From contig JBHHXI010000043.1 in the NCBI GenBank assembly GCA_046756945.1, positions 1-20,244 on the forward strand: a stretch of 20,244 nt of DNA, read 5' to 3'. The notes below the pieces were generated by a model. The model was not told the DNA's origin and ran no database searches. It saw nothing but the letters and a program-made list of their open reading frames with translations. Below are positions 14,260 to 20,244 of this stretch, one piece after another (position 1 is the stretch's first letter; every line of letters begins with the position of its first letter). This stretch comes from JACZQZ01 sp046756945 (GTDB lineage Bacteria > Pseudomonadota > Alphaproteobacteria > Rhodospirillales > 2-02-FULL-58-16). Both the position numbers and the translations under genes were made by a program.

Positions 14260-14766
14260 ATGCGTTTGGCATTGATTGTCGCCATCGCCGAAAATGGGAT
14301 CATCGGCCGCGGCAACGGCCTGCCCTGGCACATTTCCGGCGATCTTAAGCACTTCAAGTCGGTGACCATGGGCAAACCCGTGATCATGGGGCGGAAGACC
14401 TTTGATTCCATCGGCAAGCCCCTGCCGGGACGGGCCAACATCGTCGTTACCCGCGATCCGTCCCTGCGCGCCGAGGGGGTGCGCATGGTCCACGGTTTCC
14501 ATGAGGCCTTGACGGTGGCGGAGGGCATCGCCCGCGCCGACGGCGCCGAGGAGATGATCGTCATCGGGGGGGCGCAGATTTATGACCTGGCTCTACCAAA
14601 AGCGGACCGCATTTACCTGACCAGGATCCATCAAAGCGTCGACGGCGACGTGCGGTTCCCGGAAATCGACCCTGCGGCGTGGACCGAACGTTCCCGCCAG
14701 CATGTCGCGGCCGGGGAATCCTCCTCGCCCGACTACAGTTTTATCGTTCTTGAGCGGGCGGTCTGA
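14260..14766 (+). CDS. folA: Dihydrofolate reductase
   Basis: A 168-residue NADPH-dependent dihydrofolate reductase, regenerating tetrahydrofolate. Family features in order: LIVAIAENGIIGRGNGLPWH (Met20-loop region), catalytic Asp28 in ISGDLKHFK, GKPVIMGRKTFDSIGKPLPGR (residues 38-58), NIVVTRD, and the cofactor-binding IVIGGAQIYDLALPKADRIYLTRI (100-123). Length is close to chromosomal FolA proteins (about 160-170). The ATG at 14260 has GAGGG at 14246-14250. It lies 50 nt after thyA. No antifolate-resistance feature (such as a plasmid-type Dfr) is seen. Confidence 0.95.
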   Translation: MRLALIVAIAENGIIGRGNGLPWHISGDLKHFKSVTMGKPVIMGRKTFDSIGKPLPGRANIVVTRDPSLRAEGVRMVHGFHEALTVAEGIARADGAEEMIVIGGAQIYDLALPKADRIYLTRIHQSVDGDVRFPEIDPAAWTERSRQHVAAGESSSPDYSFIVLERAV

Positions 14767-14775
14767 CCGCCGCCG

Positions 14776-14800
14776 AAAACCGGGACGCCGGGAACCCGGT
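14776..14800 (-). terminator. Probable intrinsic terminator for mrp, between convergent genes
   Basis: ACCGGG (14800-14795 on the minus strand) pairs with CCCGGT (14784-14779) around a 10-nt loop, followed on that strand by TTTTC. It lies 8 nt beyond the mrp stop and inside the 41-nt gap to folA. The T-run serves the minus strand; on the plus strand only the hairpin is available. Confidence 0.5.
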
Positions 14801-14807
14801 CTGCCGC

Positions 14808-15932
14808 CTATTGAACGACGATTTTCGGCATCGATGTCTCGCGGGCGGCGAGGATCTGGCTGACCTTCTCCCACACCCTGTCGGCGATGGCGCGATAGGT
14901 CTTGGCCTGGGCGCTGTCGGGCTGGGAGACGACGATGGGCCGGCCGCTGTCGGAGGTCTCGCGGATGGCGATGTCCAAGGGTATCTCGCCCAGGAAATCC
15001 ATGCCCAGGCGTTCCGCCTCGCGCCTGGCGCCGCCGTGGCTGAAGATCTCGGAGCGCTCGCCGCAATGGGGACAGGCGAAATAGCTCATGTTCTCGATGA
15101 TGCCGAATACCGGCACGTCCACCTGGCGGAACATGTTCAGGCCCTTGCGCGCGTCCAGGAGCGCGATGTCCTGGGGCGTCGACACGATCACGGCGCCGGC
15201 CAGGGGCACCTGCTGGGCCATGGTCAACTGGGCGTCGCCGGTGCCCGGCGGCAGGTCGACGATCATAACGTCCAACGCGCCCCAGTTGACGTCGCGCATC
15301 ATTTGCTGCAACGCCGACATGACCATGGGGCCGCGCCAGATGGTGGGCGTTTCCTCGTCCACCAGGAAGCCCATGGACATGCATTTGACGCCGAAGTTCT
15401 CCATCGCCTCCAGCCGGCGTCCGTCCGTCGACACCGGCTTGCCGGCGATGCCCAGCATGCGCGGCATGGAGGGGCCGTAAATGTCGGCATCCAGCACGCC
15501 GACCGCGTGGCCGCCCGCGGCCAGGCCCAGGGCCAGGTTGACGGCGACGGTGGACTTGCCTACCCCGCCCTTGCCCGAGGCGACGGCGACGATGGCGCTG
15601 ACGCCGGGCATGAGGGGCGCTTGCTGCGCTCCTGCCTGCGGCGGTGCCTGCGGCGCCGCCGGCGCGCCGCCGCCGGCGGACGGGGCCTGGCGCTCGGCGG
15701 TCAGCACCACGGTGGCCGAGATGACGCCGGGCAGCCCGTGAACGACCTTCTCCGCCTCCTTGCGCAGGGGCTCCATCTGGGGGCCGCAGTCGGGGTCCAC
15801 CGCGATGGCGAGCGCCACGTGCCCGTCCTTGATCTGCAGGCCCGAGACCATGCCCAGACTGACGATGTCCTTGTCCCCCTCGACGATGGTCTTGAGGGCA
15901 TCGAGAATCTGTTCTTCGGTGACCCGTGTCAT
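14808..15932 (-). CDS. apbC: Mrp/NBP35 (ApbC) family iron-sulfur cluster carrier ATPase
   Basis: A 374-residue cytosolic P-loop ATPase of the Mrp/ApbC family, which binds and transfers Fe-S clusters to apoproteins. An N-terminal MIP18-type (DUF59) domain covers residues 1-80 (EQILDALKTIVEGDKDIVSLGMV). A Pro/Ala/Gln linker follows (82-108), then the ATPase domain with deviant Walker A SGKGGVGKST (119-128), LDADIYGPSMPRML, DLPPGTGDAQ, and STPQDIALLDARKG. The cluster-binding CxxC is Cys287-Cys290 in YFACPHCG. The start is ATG at 15932, with GGGGGT just upstream. The longer open frame lacks conserved sequence. It diverges from hflK over a 168-nt gap. It is close to the Fe-S fumarase gene, but that is not evidence of a dedicated link. 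Confidence 0.93.
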   Translation of the reverse strand: MTRVTEEQILDALKTIVEGDKDIVSLGMVSGLQIKDGHVALAIAVDPDCGPQMEPLRKEAEKVVHGLPGVISATVVLTAERQAPSAGGGAPAAPQAPPQAGAQQAPLMPGVSAIVAVASGKGGVGKSTVAVNLALGLAAGGHAVGVLDADIYGPSMPRMLGIAGKPVSTDGRRLEAMENFGVKCMSMGFLVDEETPTIWRGPMVMSALQQMMRDVNWGALDVMIVDLPPGTGDAQLTMAQQVPLAGAVIVSTPQDIALLDARKGLNMFRQVDVPVFGIIENMSYFACPHCGERSEIFSHGGARREAERLGMDFLGEIPLDIAIRETSDSGRPIVVSQPDSAQAKTYRAIADRVWEKVSQILAARETSMPKIVVQ

Positions 15933-15983
15933 GTTTGAAATACCCCCGTCATCGGCCGATACCCGTCGCCGGCTCCATACGCA

Positions 15984-16012
15984 TTGCGCCGCCCGCCAAG
16001 CTGTCCTATAAG
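15984..16012 (+). promoter_or_regulatory. Candidate hflKC promoter
   Basis: TTGCGC (15984-15989) and TATAAG (16007-16012) are separated by 17 nt. The -10 matches 5 of 6 consensus bases. The transcript would start near 16019, giving a leader of about 80 nt before hflK. Confidence 0.45.
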
Positions 16013-16024
16013 GCAGTTCCGTTA

Positions 16025-16052
16025 GATATACGAATTCGCGGCGGAAATTCAA
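16025..16052 (-). promoter_or_regulatory. Candidate mrp promoter
   Basis: On the minus strand TTGAAT (16052-16047) and TATATC (16030-16025) have a 16-nt spacer, each matching 4 of 6 consensus bases. The transcript would run over the hflK promoter region, so the two divergent promoters face across each other. Confidence 0.4.
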
Positions 16053-16100
16053 AAGCCTAAAGTGTGAGCGTCCAACGGACGCGAAGGGAACGGATTTTCA

Positions 16101-17237
16101 ATGGCGTGGAATCCACAGGGCGGAGGCCAGGGCCCCTGGGGCCGTGGCGGTTCGGGACCCCAGCCGCCGGACATCGAGGAAATCCTTCGCCGCAGCCAGG
16201 ACAGGTTCAGGCGCCTCATACCCGGTGGCGTGGGCACGGTGCGCGGCGTCCTCATGGTGCTGCTGGTGGTGGCGGCCGTCTGGCTGGGGTCGGGCTTTTA
16301 CAAGGTCCAGCCTGACGAACTGGGCGTCGAACTCGTCTTTGGCCGGATGGTGGGCACCGAAACCCCGGGGCTGAATTTCAACTGGCCGGCGCCCGTCGGC
16401 TCGGTGCTGGTGCCCAAGGTTACGGCGATCAACCGCACCGAAGTGGGCTTCCGCTCCGGCGGCGGGCGGAACCGGCTGGCGCGGGACGTGCCCGAGGAAA
16501 GCCTGATGCTGACCGGCGACGAAAACATCATCGATACCCAGGTCGTCGTCTTCTGGAAGATCGATACGCGCATTCCCAAAGGCGGGAATCAGGACAATCT
16601 TACCGGGGTGCGCAATTTCCTCTTCAACATCCGCAACCCCGAGCTGACGGTGAAGAACGCCGCCGAGGCCGCGTTGCGCGAGATCATCGGCACCAACCGG
16701 TTCGAGTTCGCCCGTACCGGCGGCCGGGCCCAGATCGCCGCCGAGGCGCAGAAACTGATCCAGGAAATCCTCGACCGCTACGGCGCCGGCGTAGAGGTCA
16801 CGCGCGTGCAGTTGCAGAAGGTCGATCCGCCGAGCAATGTCATCGACGCCTTCCGCGACGTCCAGGTGGCGCGCGCCGACATGGAACGCAAGATCAACGA
16901 GGCCGAAGCCTACAGGAACGAAGTCGTCCAGAGATCGCAAGGCGTGGCGGCGCAGATCGTGCTGCGCGCCGAAGGATACAAGCGCGAGAAGATCGAGATC
17001 GCGACCGGTGAAGCCCAGCGTTTCCTGGCCGTCTACGAACAGTACAAACAGGAAAAAGACGTGACCAAGCGCCGCCTGTATCTGGATGCCATGCGGGACG
17101 TGCTGATGGGCATGGACAAGATTCTCATCGACAACCGCGCAGGCGGCGTCGGCGTCGTGCCCTATCTGCCCCTTGACACGTTGACGCGCGGGCGCGGCGC
17201 GGGTGCGCAGACGAAGCCGGCGGAGGAGAAGCAATAA
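16101..17237 (+). CDS. hflK: FtsH protease modulator HflK
   Basis: A 378-residue prohibitin/SPFH-family membrane protein. With HflC it forms a large cage around the membrane AAA protease FtsH and limits its access to membrane substrates. The N-terminus is glycine/proline-rich and cytosolic (MAWNPQGGGQGPWGRGG), followed by one membrane segment near residues 48-66. The SPFH domain then begins at FYKVQPDELGVELVFGRMVGTETPGLNF. A long coiled-coil-prone helix follows (VQVARADMERKINEAEAYRNEVVQRSQG, EGYKREKIEIATGEAQRF). Length is somewhat shorter than E. coli HflK (419). AAGGGAA at 16084-16090 precedes the ATG. Its stop shares one base with the hflC start (TAATG), implying coupling and the 1:1 supply expected of the complex. 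Confidence 0.94.
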   Translation: MAWNPQGGGQGPWGRGGSGPQPPDIEEILRRSQDRFRRLIPGGVGTVRGVLMVLLVVAAVWLGSGFYKVQPDELGVELVFGRMVGTETPGLNFNWPAPVGSVLVPKVTAINRTEVGFRSGGGRNRLARDVPEESLMLTGDENIIDTQVVVFWKIDTRIPKGGNQDNLTGVRNFLFNIRNPELTVKNAAEAALREIIGTNRFEFARTGGRAQIAAEAQKLIQEILDRYGAGVEVTRVQLQKVDPPSNVIDAFRDVQVARADMERKINEAEAYRNEVVQRSQGVAAQIVLRAEGYKREKIEIATGEAQRFLAVYEQYKQEKDVTKRRLYLDAMRDVLMGMDKILIDNRAGGVGVVPYLPLDTLTRGRGAGAQTKPAEEKQ

Positions 17238-18118
17238 TGAGCGGCGTTCGATTGGGTCTCGTGGTCCTCGTCGTCCTGTTGGGCGTTCTCGGCTTTTCGG
17301 CCATATTCACGGTCTACCAGACCGAACAGGCCCTGATCCTCCGGTTCGGCGAGCCGCGCAGGGTGATCACCGAGCCGGGGCTGAATTTCAAGCTGCCGTT
17401 GTTCGTCGAGAGCGTGGTGAAATTCGACCGCCGGATCCTCGATTACGACGTCCGGGCGGAGGAAATTCCGACCAGCGACCAGAAGCAGGTCGTGGTCGAC
17501 GCGTTCACCCGCTACCGCATCGTCGATCCCCTCAGGTTTTTCCAGACCGTCACCAACGAGCGCGGCATGGAATCCCGCCTCGACAGCGTCATCAGCTCGA
17601 ACCTGCGCGCCGTCTTCGGCAAGGTCAATTTGGCGGTCGTGATGACCGAGAAACGGGCGGCGCTGATGGACACCATCTTTAAGAGGGTCAAGGCCGAAGG
17701 CGTTTCCTTCGGCATCAACGTGATCGACGTGCGCATGAAGCGGGTCGATCTGCCGGAGGAAAACAGCCAGGCCATTTTCCGCCGCATGCAGACCCAGCGC
17801 GAGCAGGTGGCGCGCAGGTTCCGCGCCGATGGTGACAGGCAGGCGCGCACCATCCGCGCCGACGCCGACAGGCAGGTGACGGTCATCAAGGCGACGGCGC
17901 AAAAGAAGGCGGAGATCCTCATGGGCGACGGCGACGCCGAGGCACAGCGGATCTACAACGAAGCCTATGGCCAGGACTGGGAATTCTTCAATTTCTGGGT
18001 GTCGTTGAACAAACTGCGCGACGGTCTCAGCGGCGACACGACCAGTTACGTCGGGGCGCCCGGCGGAGGGTTTATCCGCTTTTTCGACGACCTCGTCCGT
18101 GACGCCGGGAAAAAATAA
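17237..18118 (+). CDS. hflC: FtsH protease modulator HflC
   Basis: A 293-residue partner of HflK in the FtsH-regulating complex. One N-terminal membrane segment (about residues 5-25) is followed by the SPFH domain starting VYQTEQALILRFGEPRRVITEPGLNFKLP. Further family segments are VDAFTRYRIVDPLRFF, VISSNLRAVFGKV, INVIDVRMKRVDLPEENSQAIFRRMQTQREQVARRFRADG, and the repeated RTIRADADRQVTVIKATAQKKAEILMGDGDAEAQRIY helix. The start ATG overlaps the hflK TAA by one base. Despite the old name there is no protease active site. It is the second gene of an hflK-hflC-DUF2065 run. Confidence 0.94.
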   Translation: MSGVRLGLVVLVVLLGVLGFSAIFTVYQTEQALILRFGEPRRVITEPGLNFKLPLFVESVVKFDRRILDYDVRAEEIPTSDQKQVVVDAFTRYRIVDPLRFFQTVTNERGMESRLDSVISSNLRAVFGKVNLAVVMTEKRAALMDTIFKRVKAEGVSFGINVIDVRMKRVDLPEENSQAIFRRMQTQREQVARRFRADGDRQARTIRADADRQVTVIKATAQKKAEILMGDGDAEAQRIYNEAYGQDWEFFNFWVSLNKLRDGLSGDTTSYVGAPGGGFIRFFDDLVRDAGKK

Positions 18119-18141
18119 CCCATCCGCCGGCGGCCGGCGAT

Positions 18142-18161
18142 CCCGGCGTGCCTTCGCCGGG
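18142..18161 (+). other. GC hairpin between hflC and the DUF2065 gene
   Basis: CCCGGCG (18142-18148) pairs perfectly with CGCCGGG (18155-18161) around TGCCTT. No T-run follows. It may stabilise or attenuate the upstream message. It is too weakly supported to call a terminator. Confidence 0.3.
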
Positions 18162-18187
18162 CGCCGCAAGGACTGACCGCGGGGACC

Positions 18188-18373
18188 ATGGCCGATCTCC
18201 TCACCGCCCTCGCCCTCGCCGTGGCCATCGAAGGGGCGCTTTACGCCTTGTTCCCCGAGGCCATGAAAAAGATGATGCGGCACGCCCTGGAGCAGCCGCC
18301 GGGAAACCTCAGGACCGCCGGCGTCGCGGCGGCGTTGGTCGGTGTCGGAATCGTGTGGCTGGTGCGCGGCTGA
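18188..18373 (+). CDS. DUF2065 family small inner-membrane protein
   Basis: A 61-residue protein with two predicted membrane segments (about residues 3-22 and 43-59) joined by a short basic loop, LFPEAMKKMMRHALEQPPGNLRTAG. The pattern, size and position directly after hflC match DUF2065 (YjeT-like) proteins, which are often next to hflKC. Function is not established. The recurring neighbour relation suggests a role near the HflKC-FtsH complex, but that is inference. The ATG at 18188 lies 69 nt after hflC, with AAGGA at 18168-18172 about 15 nt away, so initiation may be modest. Confidence 0.85.
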   Translation: MADLLTALALAVAIEGALYALFPEAMKKMMRHALEQPPGNLRTAGVAAALVGVGIVWLVRG

Positions 18374-18393
18374 AACCGCCCCGGCGGGCGGTT
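18374..18393 (+). terminator. Hairpin directly after the DUF2065 gene
   Basis: AACCGCCC (18374-18381) pairs perfectly with GGGCGGTT (18386-18393) around a CGGC tetraloop, starting at the base after the TGA stop. The stem is strong but only two T's end it. It may act as a weak terminator or 3' stabiliser separating hflKC from degP. Confidence 0.45.
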
Positions 18394-18412
18394 CCGCCCC
18401 GGTTCCGCCACA

Positions 18413-18442
18413 ATCGTGCCCTATGGATCGTGCCCTATGGAT
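18413..18442. repeat. 14-bp tandem repeat upstream of degP
   Basis: ATCGTGCCCTATGG occurs twice in tandem (18413-18426 and 18427-18440), followed by AT of a third copy. It lies in the non-coding leader region of the protease gene. The 18394-18570 stretch otherwise shows a GCAAGG/CCTTGC hairpin (18477-18494) and no clear promoter. Confidence 0.8.
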
Positions 18443-18555
18443 AAGGTGCACGGACCGTGTCCAGGGCCTGGCGCTTGCAAGGACGGGGCCTTGCGACTAA
18501 ATCCCAGGCAACCCGGACAAAGTGGTACTATTTGATGAGAAATCCTCTTAAGCCC

Positions 18556-18563
18556 AAGGAGGG
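18556..18563 (+). promoter_or_regulatory. Shine-Dalgarno deciding the degP start
   Basis: AAGGAGGG lies 7 nt before the GTG at 18571. The in-frame ATG at 18535 and the longer frame from 18457 have no comparable site, so GTG is the best start. Confidence 0.7.
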
Positions 18564-18570
18564 CGGTATC

Positions 18571-20088
18571 GTGACCCATGTATGCACCGATGGGGCCCGC
18601 CGGCGCCCGGTGAAAGCCGAGGCGGGCGCGCCGGCGTGGCGGACGTGGCCGCTGGCCGGCCTGCTGGCCCTGGCGCTGATGGCAGCCCCGGCGGCGGTGG
18701 AGGCCAAGGCGGCGCCGGAGAGCTTCGCCGATCTGGCCGGCAGACTCCTGCCCTCGGTGGTCAATATCTCCACCACCCAGACCCTCGAGGGCCGGGGCGG
18801 CGTCGAAATGCCCCAGCTTCCGCCCGGGTCGCCGTTCGAGGAGTTCTTCCGCGAGTTCTTCGAGCGCAACCGCCCGCAGCAGCGCCAGCGCAAGGTCACT
18901 TCCCTGGGATCGGGGTTCATCGTCGATGCCAGCGGCTACATCGTGACCAACAACCATGTCATCAAGGACGCCGACGAGATCACGGTCGCCCTCCATGACG
19001 GCACCCGGCTCGAGGCGGAGGTCGTGGGGCGCGATCCCAAGACCGACATGGCCGTACTCAAGGTGAATCCGACGCCGACGCATAAGCTGGCGGCCGTGCA
19101 CTTCGGGGATTCGGACAAGGCGCGGGTCGGGGACTGGGTGGTCGCCATCGGCAACCCCTTCGGCCTGGGCGGCAGCGTGACCGCCGGCATCATCTCGGCC
19201 CGCAACCGCGATATCAACTCCGGTCCCTACGACGACTACATCCAGACCGACGCATCGATCAACCGCGGCAATTCGGGCGGCCCCATGTTCAATCTCGACG
19301 GCCAGGTCATCGGCATCGCCACCGCCATCTTCTCGCCGTCGGGGGGCAGCGTCGGCATCGGCTTCGCCGTCCCCAGCGCGACGGCTTCCCCGGTCATCGA
19401 GCAGCTGATCAAGAACGGCCAGGTGCGCCGGGGCTGGCTCGGCGTCCACATCCAGGCGGTCACCGACGAAATCGCCGAAACCCTGGGACTGAAACAGGCG
19501 AAGGGCGCCCTGGTGGCCAGCGTCATCAAGGACGGGCCGGCCGAAAAGGGCGACATCAAGGCCGGCGACGTGATCCTCAGGTTCGACGGCACCGAGGTGC
19601 CCGAGATGCGTAAATTGCCGCGCATCGTCGCCGCGACCGACGTCAACAAGACCGTCGACGTGGTGGTCTGGCGCAACAGCGAGAAGGTAACCGTCTCCGT
19701 CACCGTCGGCGAGCTTGAGGAACGCGAGGCCAAGGTGGCGACCCGGTCGCGCGGCGGCGGGAAAAAAGAGGGAAAGGCCGCCGAGAAGATCGAGGCGCTC
19801 GGCCTCACCGTTGCCGAGATCACCACCGAGCTGCGCGAACGCTACAGCCTGGACAAGGATGCCAAGGGGGTGGTGGTAACCGCCGTCGACGAAGGCGGCG
19901 CCGCCGCCGAAAAGGGTATCCGGCCCGGCGATGTCATTGCCGAAATAAGCCAGGAGGAGGTCGTCACCCCGGCCGACATCGCGGCCGGGATCAAGGAGGC
20001 GCGCAAGTCCGGGCGCAAGTCGGTGTTGATGCTGGTCGAAGGACAAGCGGGACTGCGTTTCGTCGCCCTTCGCATCGCGGCGGGCTGA
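18571..20088 (+). CDS. degP: DegP/DegQ (Do family) periplasmic serine endoprotease
   Basis: A 505-residue HtrA/Do protease-chaperone that degrades or refolds misfolded envelope proteins. A basic n-region (ARRRPVK) and the hydrophobic WPLAGLLALALMAAPAAVEAKA give a signal peptide, with cleavage likely near residue 46. The trypsin-like domain carries the triad His129 (TNNHV), Asp159 (KTDMAVLKV) and Ser235 (RGNSGGP), plus the FF-rich LA-loop segment EEFFREFFERN (about 90-100). Two PDZ domains follow (about 275-385 and 405-500; the second has GAAAEKGIRPGDVIAEI). Length suits DegP/DegQ. The start GTG is chosen for its AAGGAGGG and because the signal peptide is then close to the N-terminus. Starting at 18535 would add 12 residues. 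It follows hflKC-DUF2065, but a 197-nt gap and a hairpin suggest its own control. Confidence 0.93.
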   Translation: MTHVCTDGARRRPVKAEAGAPAWRTWPLAGLLALALMAAPAAVEAKAAPESFADLAGRLLPSVVNISTTQTLEGRGGVEMPQLPPGSPFEEFFREFFERNRPQQRQRKVTSLGSGFIVDASGYIVTNNHVIKDADEITVALHDGTRLEAEVVGRDPKTDMAVLKVNPTPTHKLAAVHFGDSDKARVGDWVVAIGNPFGLGGSVTAGIISARNRDINSGPYDDYIQTDASINRGNSGGPMFNLDGQVIGIATAIFSPSGGSVGIGFAVPSATASPVIEQLIKNGQVRRGWLGVHIQAVTDEIAETLGLKQAKGALVASVIKDGPAEKGDIKAGDVILRFDGTEVPEMRKLPRIVAATDVNKTVDVVVWRNSEKVTVSVTVGELEEREAKVATRSRGGGKKEGKAAEKIEALGLTVAEITTELRERYSLDKDAKGVVVTAVDEGGAAAEKGIRPGDVIAEISQEEVVTPADIAAGIKEARKSGRKSVLMLVEGQAGLRFVALRIAAG

Positions 20089-20166
20089 TCCCGGTTTCCC
20101 CGTCGATCCTTGCGGCCGCGGCCCGCCCGCCAGGCGTGGCGTGCGGAAGTCGCCGCCGTGCCTCTT

Positions 20167-20244
20167 TCAGGGCTTTGCCGCCGATGCCAGGACCGCGGGC
20201 ATCGGTATTTCCGTAACCCCGTCGCGCTCGAAGGCTCTGGCCTC
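20167..20244 (-). CDS. Possible C-terminal end of a gene running in from the right
   Basis: Reading the minus strand from the window edge, 25 residues (EARAFERDGVTEIP..., ending LASAAKP) precede a TGA at 20169-20167. The frame is open to the edge and the composition is protein-like, but it is too short to identify. The 20089-20166 stretch between it and the protease stop shows nothing clear. Confidence 0.35.
   Translation of the reverse strand, partial: EARAFERDGVTEIPMPAVLASAAKP

Overview
The window is GC-rich, tightly packed bacterial chromosome. It most likely comes from an alphaproteobacterium, possibly near Rhodospirillales. The strongest sign is a circularly permuted, two-piece tmRNA gene at about 12932-13217 on the minus strand, a hallmark of Alphaproteobacteria. 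The alphaproteobacterial-type SspB, the RHH_4-type small protein, the DUF2065 gene after hflKC and the class I fumarase fit this. The order-level placement is inference. No mobile element, CRISPR array, rRNA or tRNA was seen. Nearly all genes are chromosomal housekeeping or core-accessory types.

Layout. 80-2220 (+): an FAD-linked D-lactate/glycolate dehydrogenase-type oxidase and a HAD type II (haloacid dehalogenase-like) protein. 2371-6006 (+): a very large AsmA-family envelope protein behind a recognisable promoter. 6010-8567 (-): a four-gene run, read from high to low coordinate as a divergent SHMT-like enzyme, a LysE-type exporter, a TfoX N-terminal domain protein and a ribbon-helix-helix protein. 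8692-9987 (+): a compact ArsR / SRPBCC (AHSA1) / VOC operon whose promoter and 24-bp perfect palindrome overlap the first start codon. 10009-12903 (-): an alpha/beta hydrolase, class I fumarase and SspB. 12932-13217 (-): the tmRNA gene, directly upstream of sspB. 13415-14766 (+): thyA and folA. 14808-15932 (-): Mrp/ApbC Fe-S carrier ATPase. 16101-20088 (+): hflK, hflC, a DUF2065 small membrane protein and a DegP-type periplasmic protease. The last ~80 bases may hold the C-terminus of a minus-strand gene.

How the parts fit together. Two groups concern protein quality control. One is ssrA with sspB: tmRNA tags stalled nascent chains with a peptide ending ANDNEAFAVAA, and SspB hands tagged proteins to ClpXP. 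The other is hflK-hflC-DUF2065-degP, which combines control of the membrane protease FtsH with a periplasmic protease/chaperone. thyA-folA is the classic folate pair. The SHMT-like enzyme has changes at positions that are nearly invariant in true SHMT and sits 14 nt from an exporter gene, which suggests a specialised amino-acid role rather than bulk C1 supply.

The features most worth a second look are the unlabelled permuted tmRNA and its tight linkage to sspB, the apparently leaderless, self-operator-bearing ArsR gene, and the divergent SHMT/LysE pair. I did not find convincing evidence for a wholly new system. All calls come from reading the sequence only.
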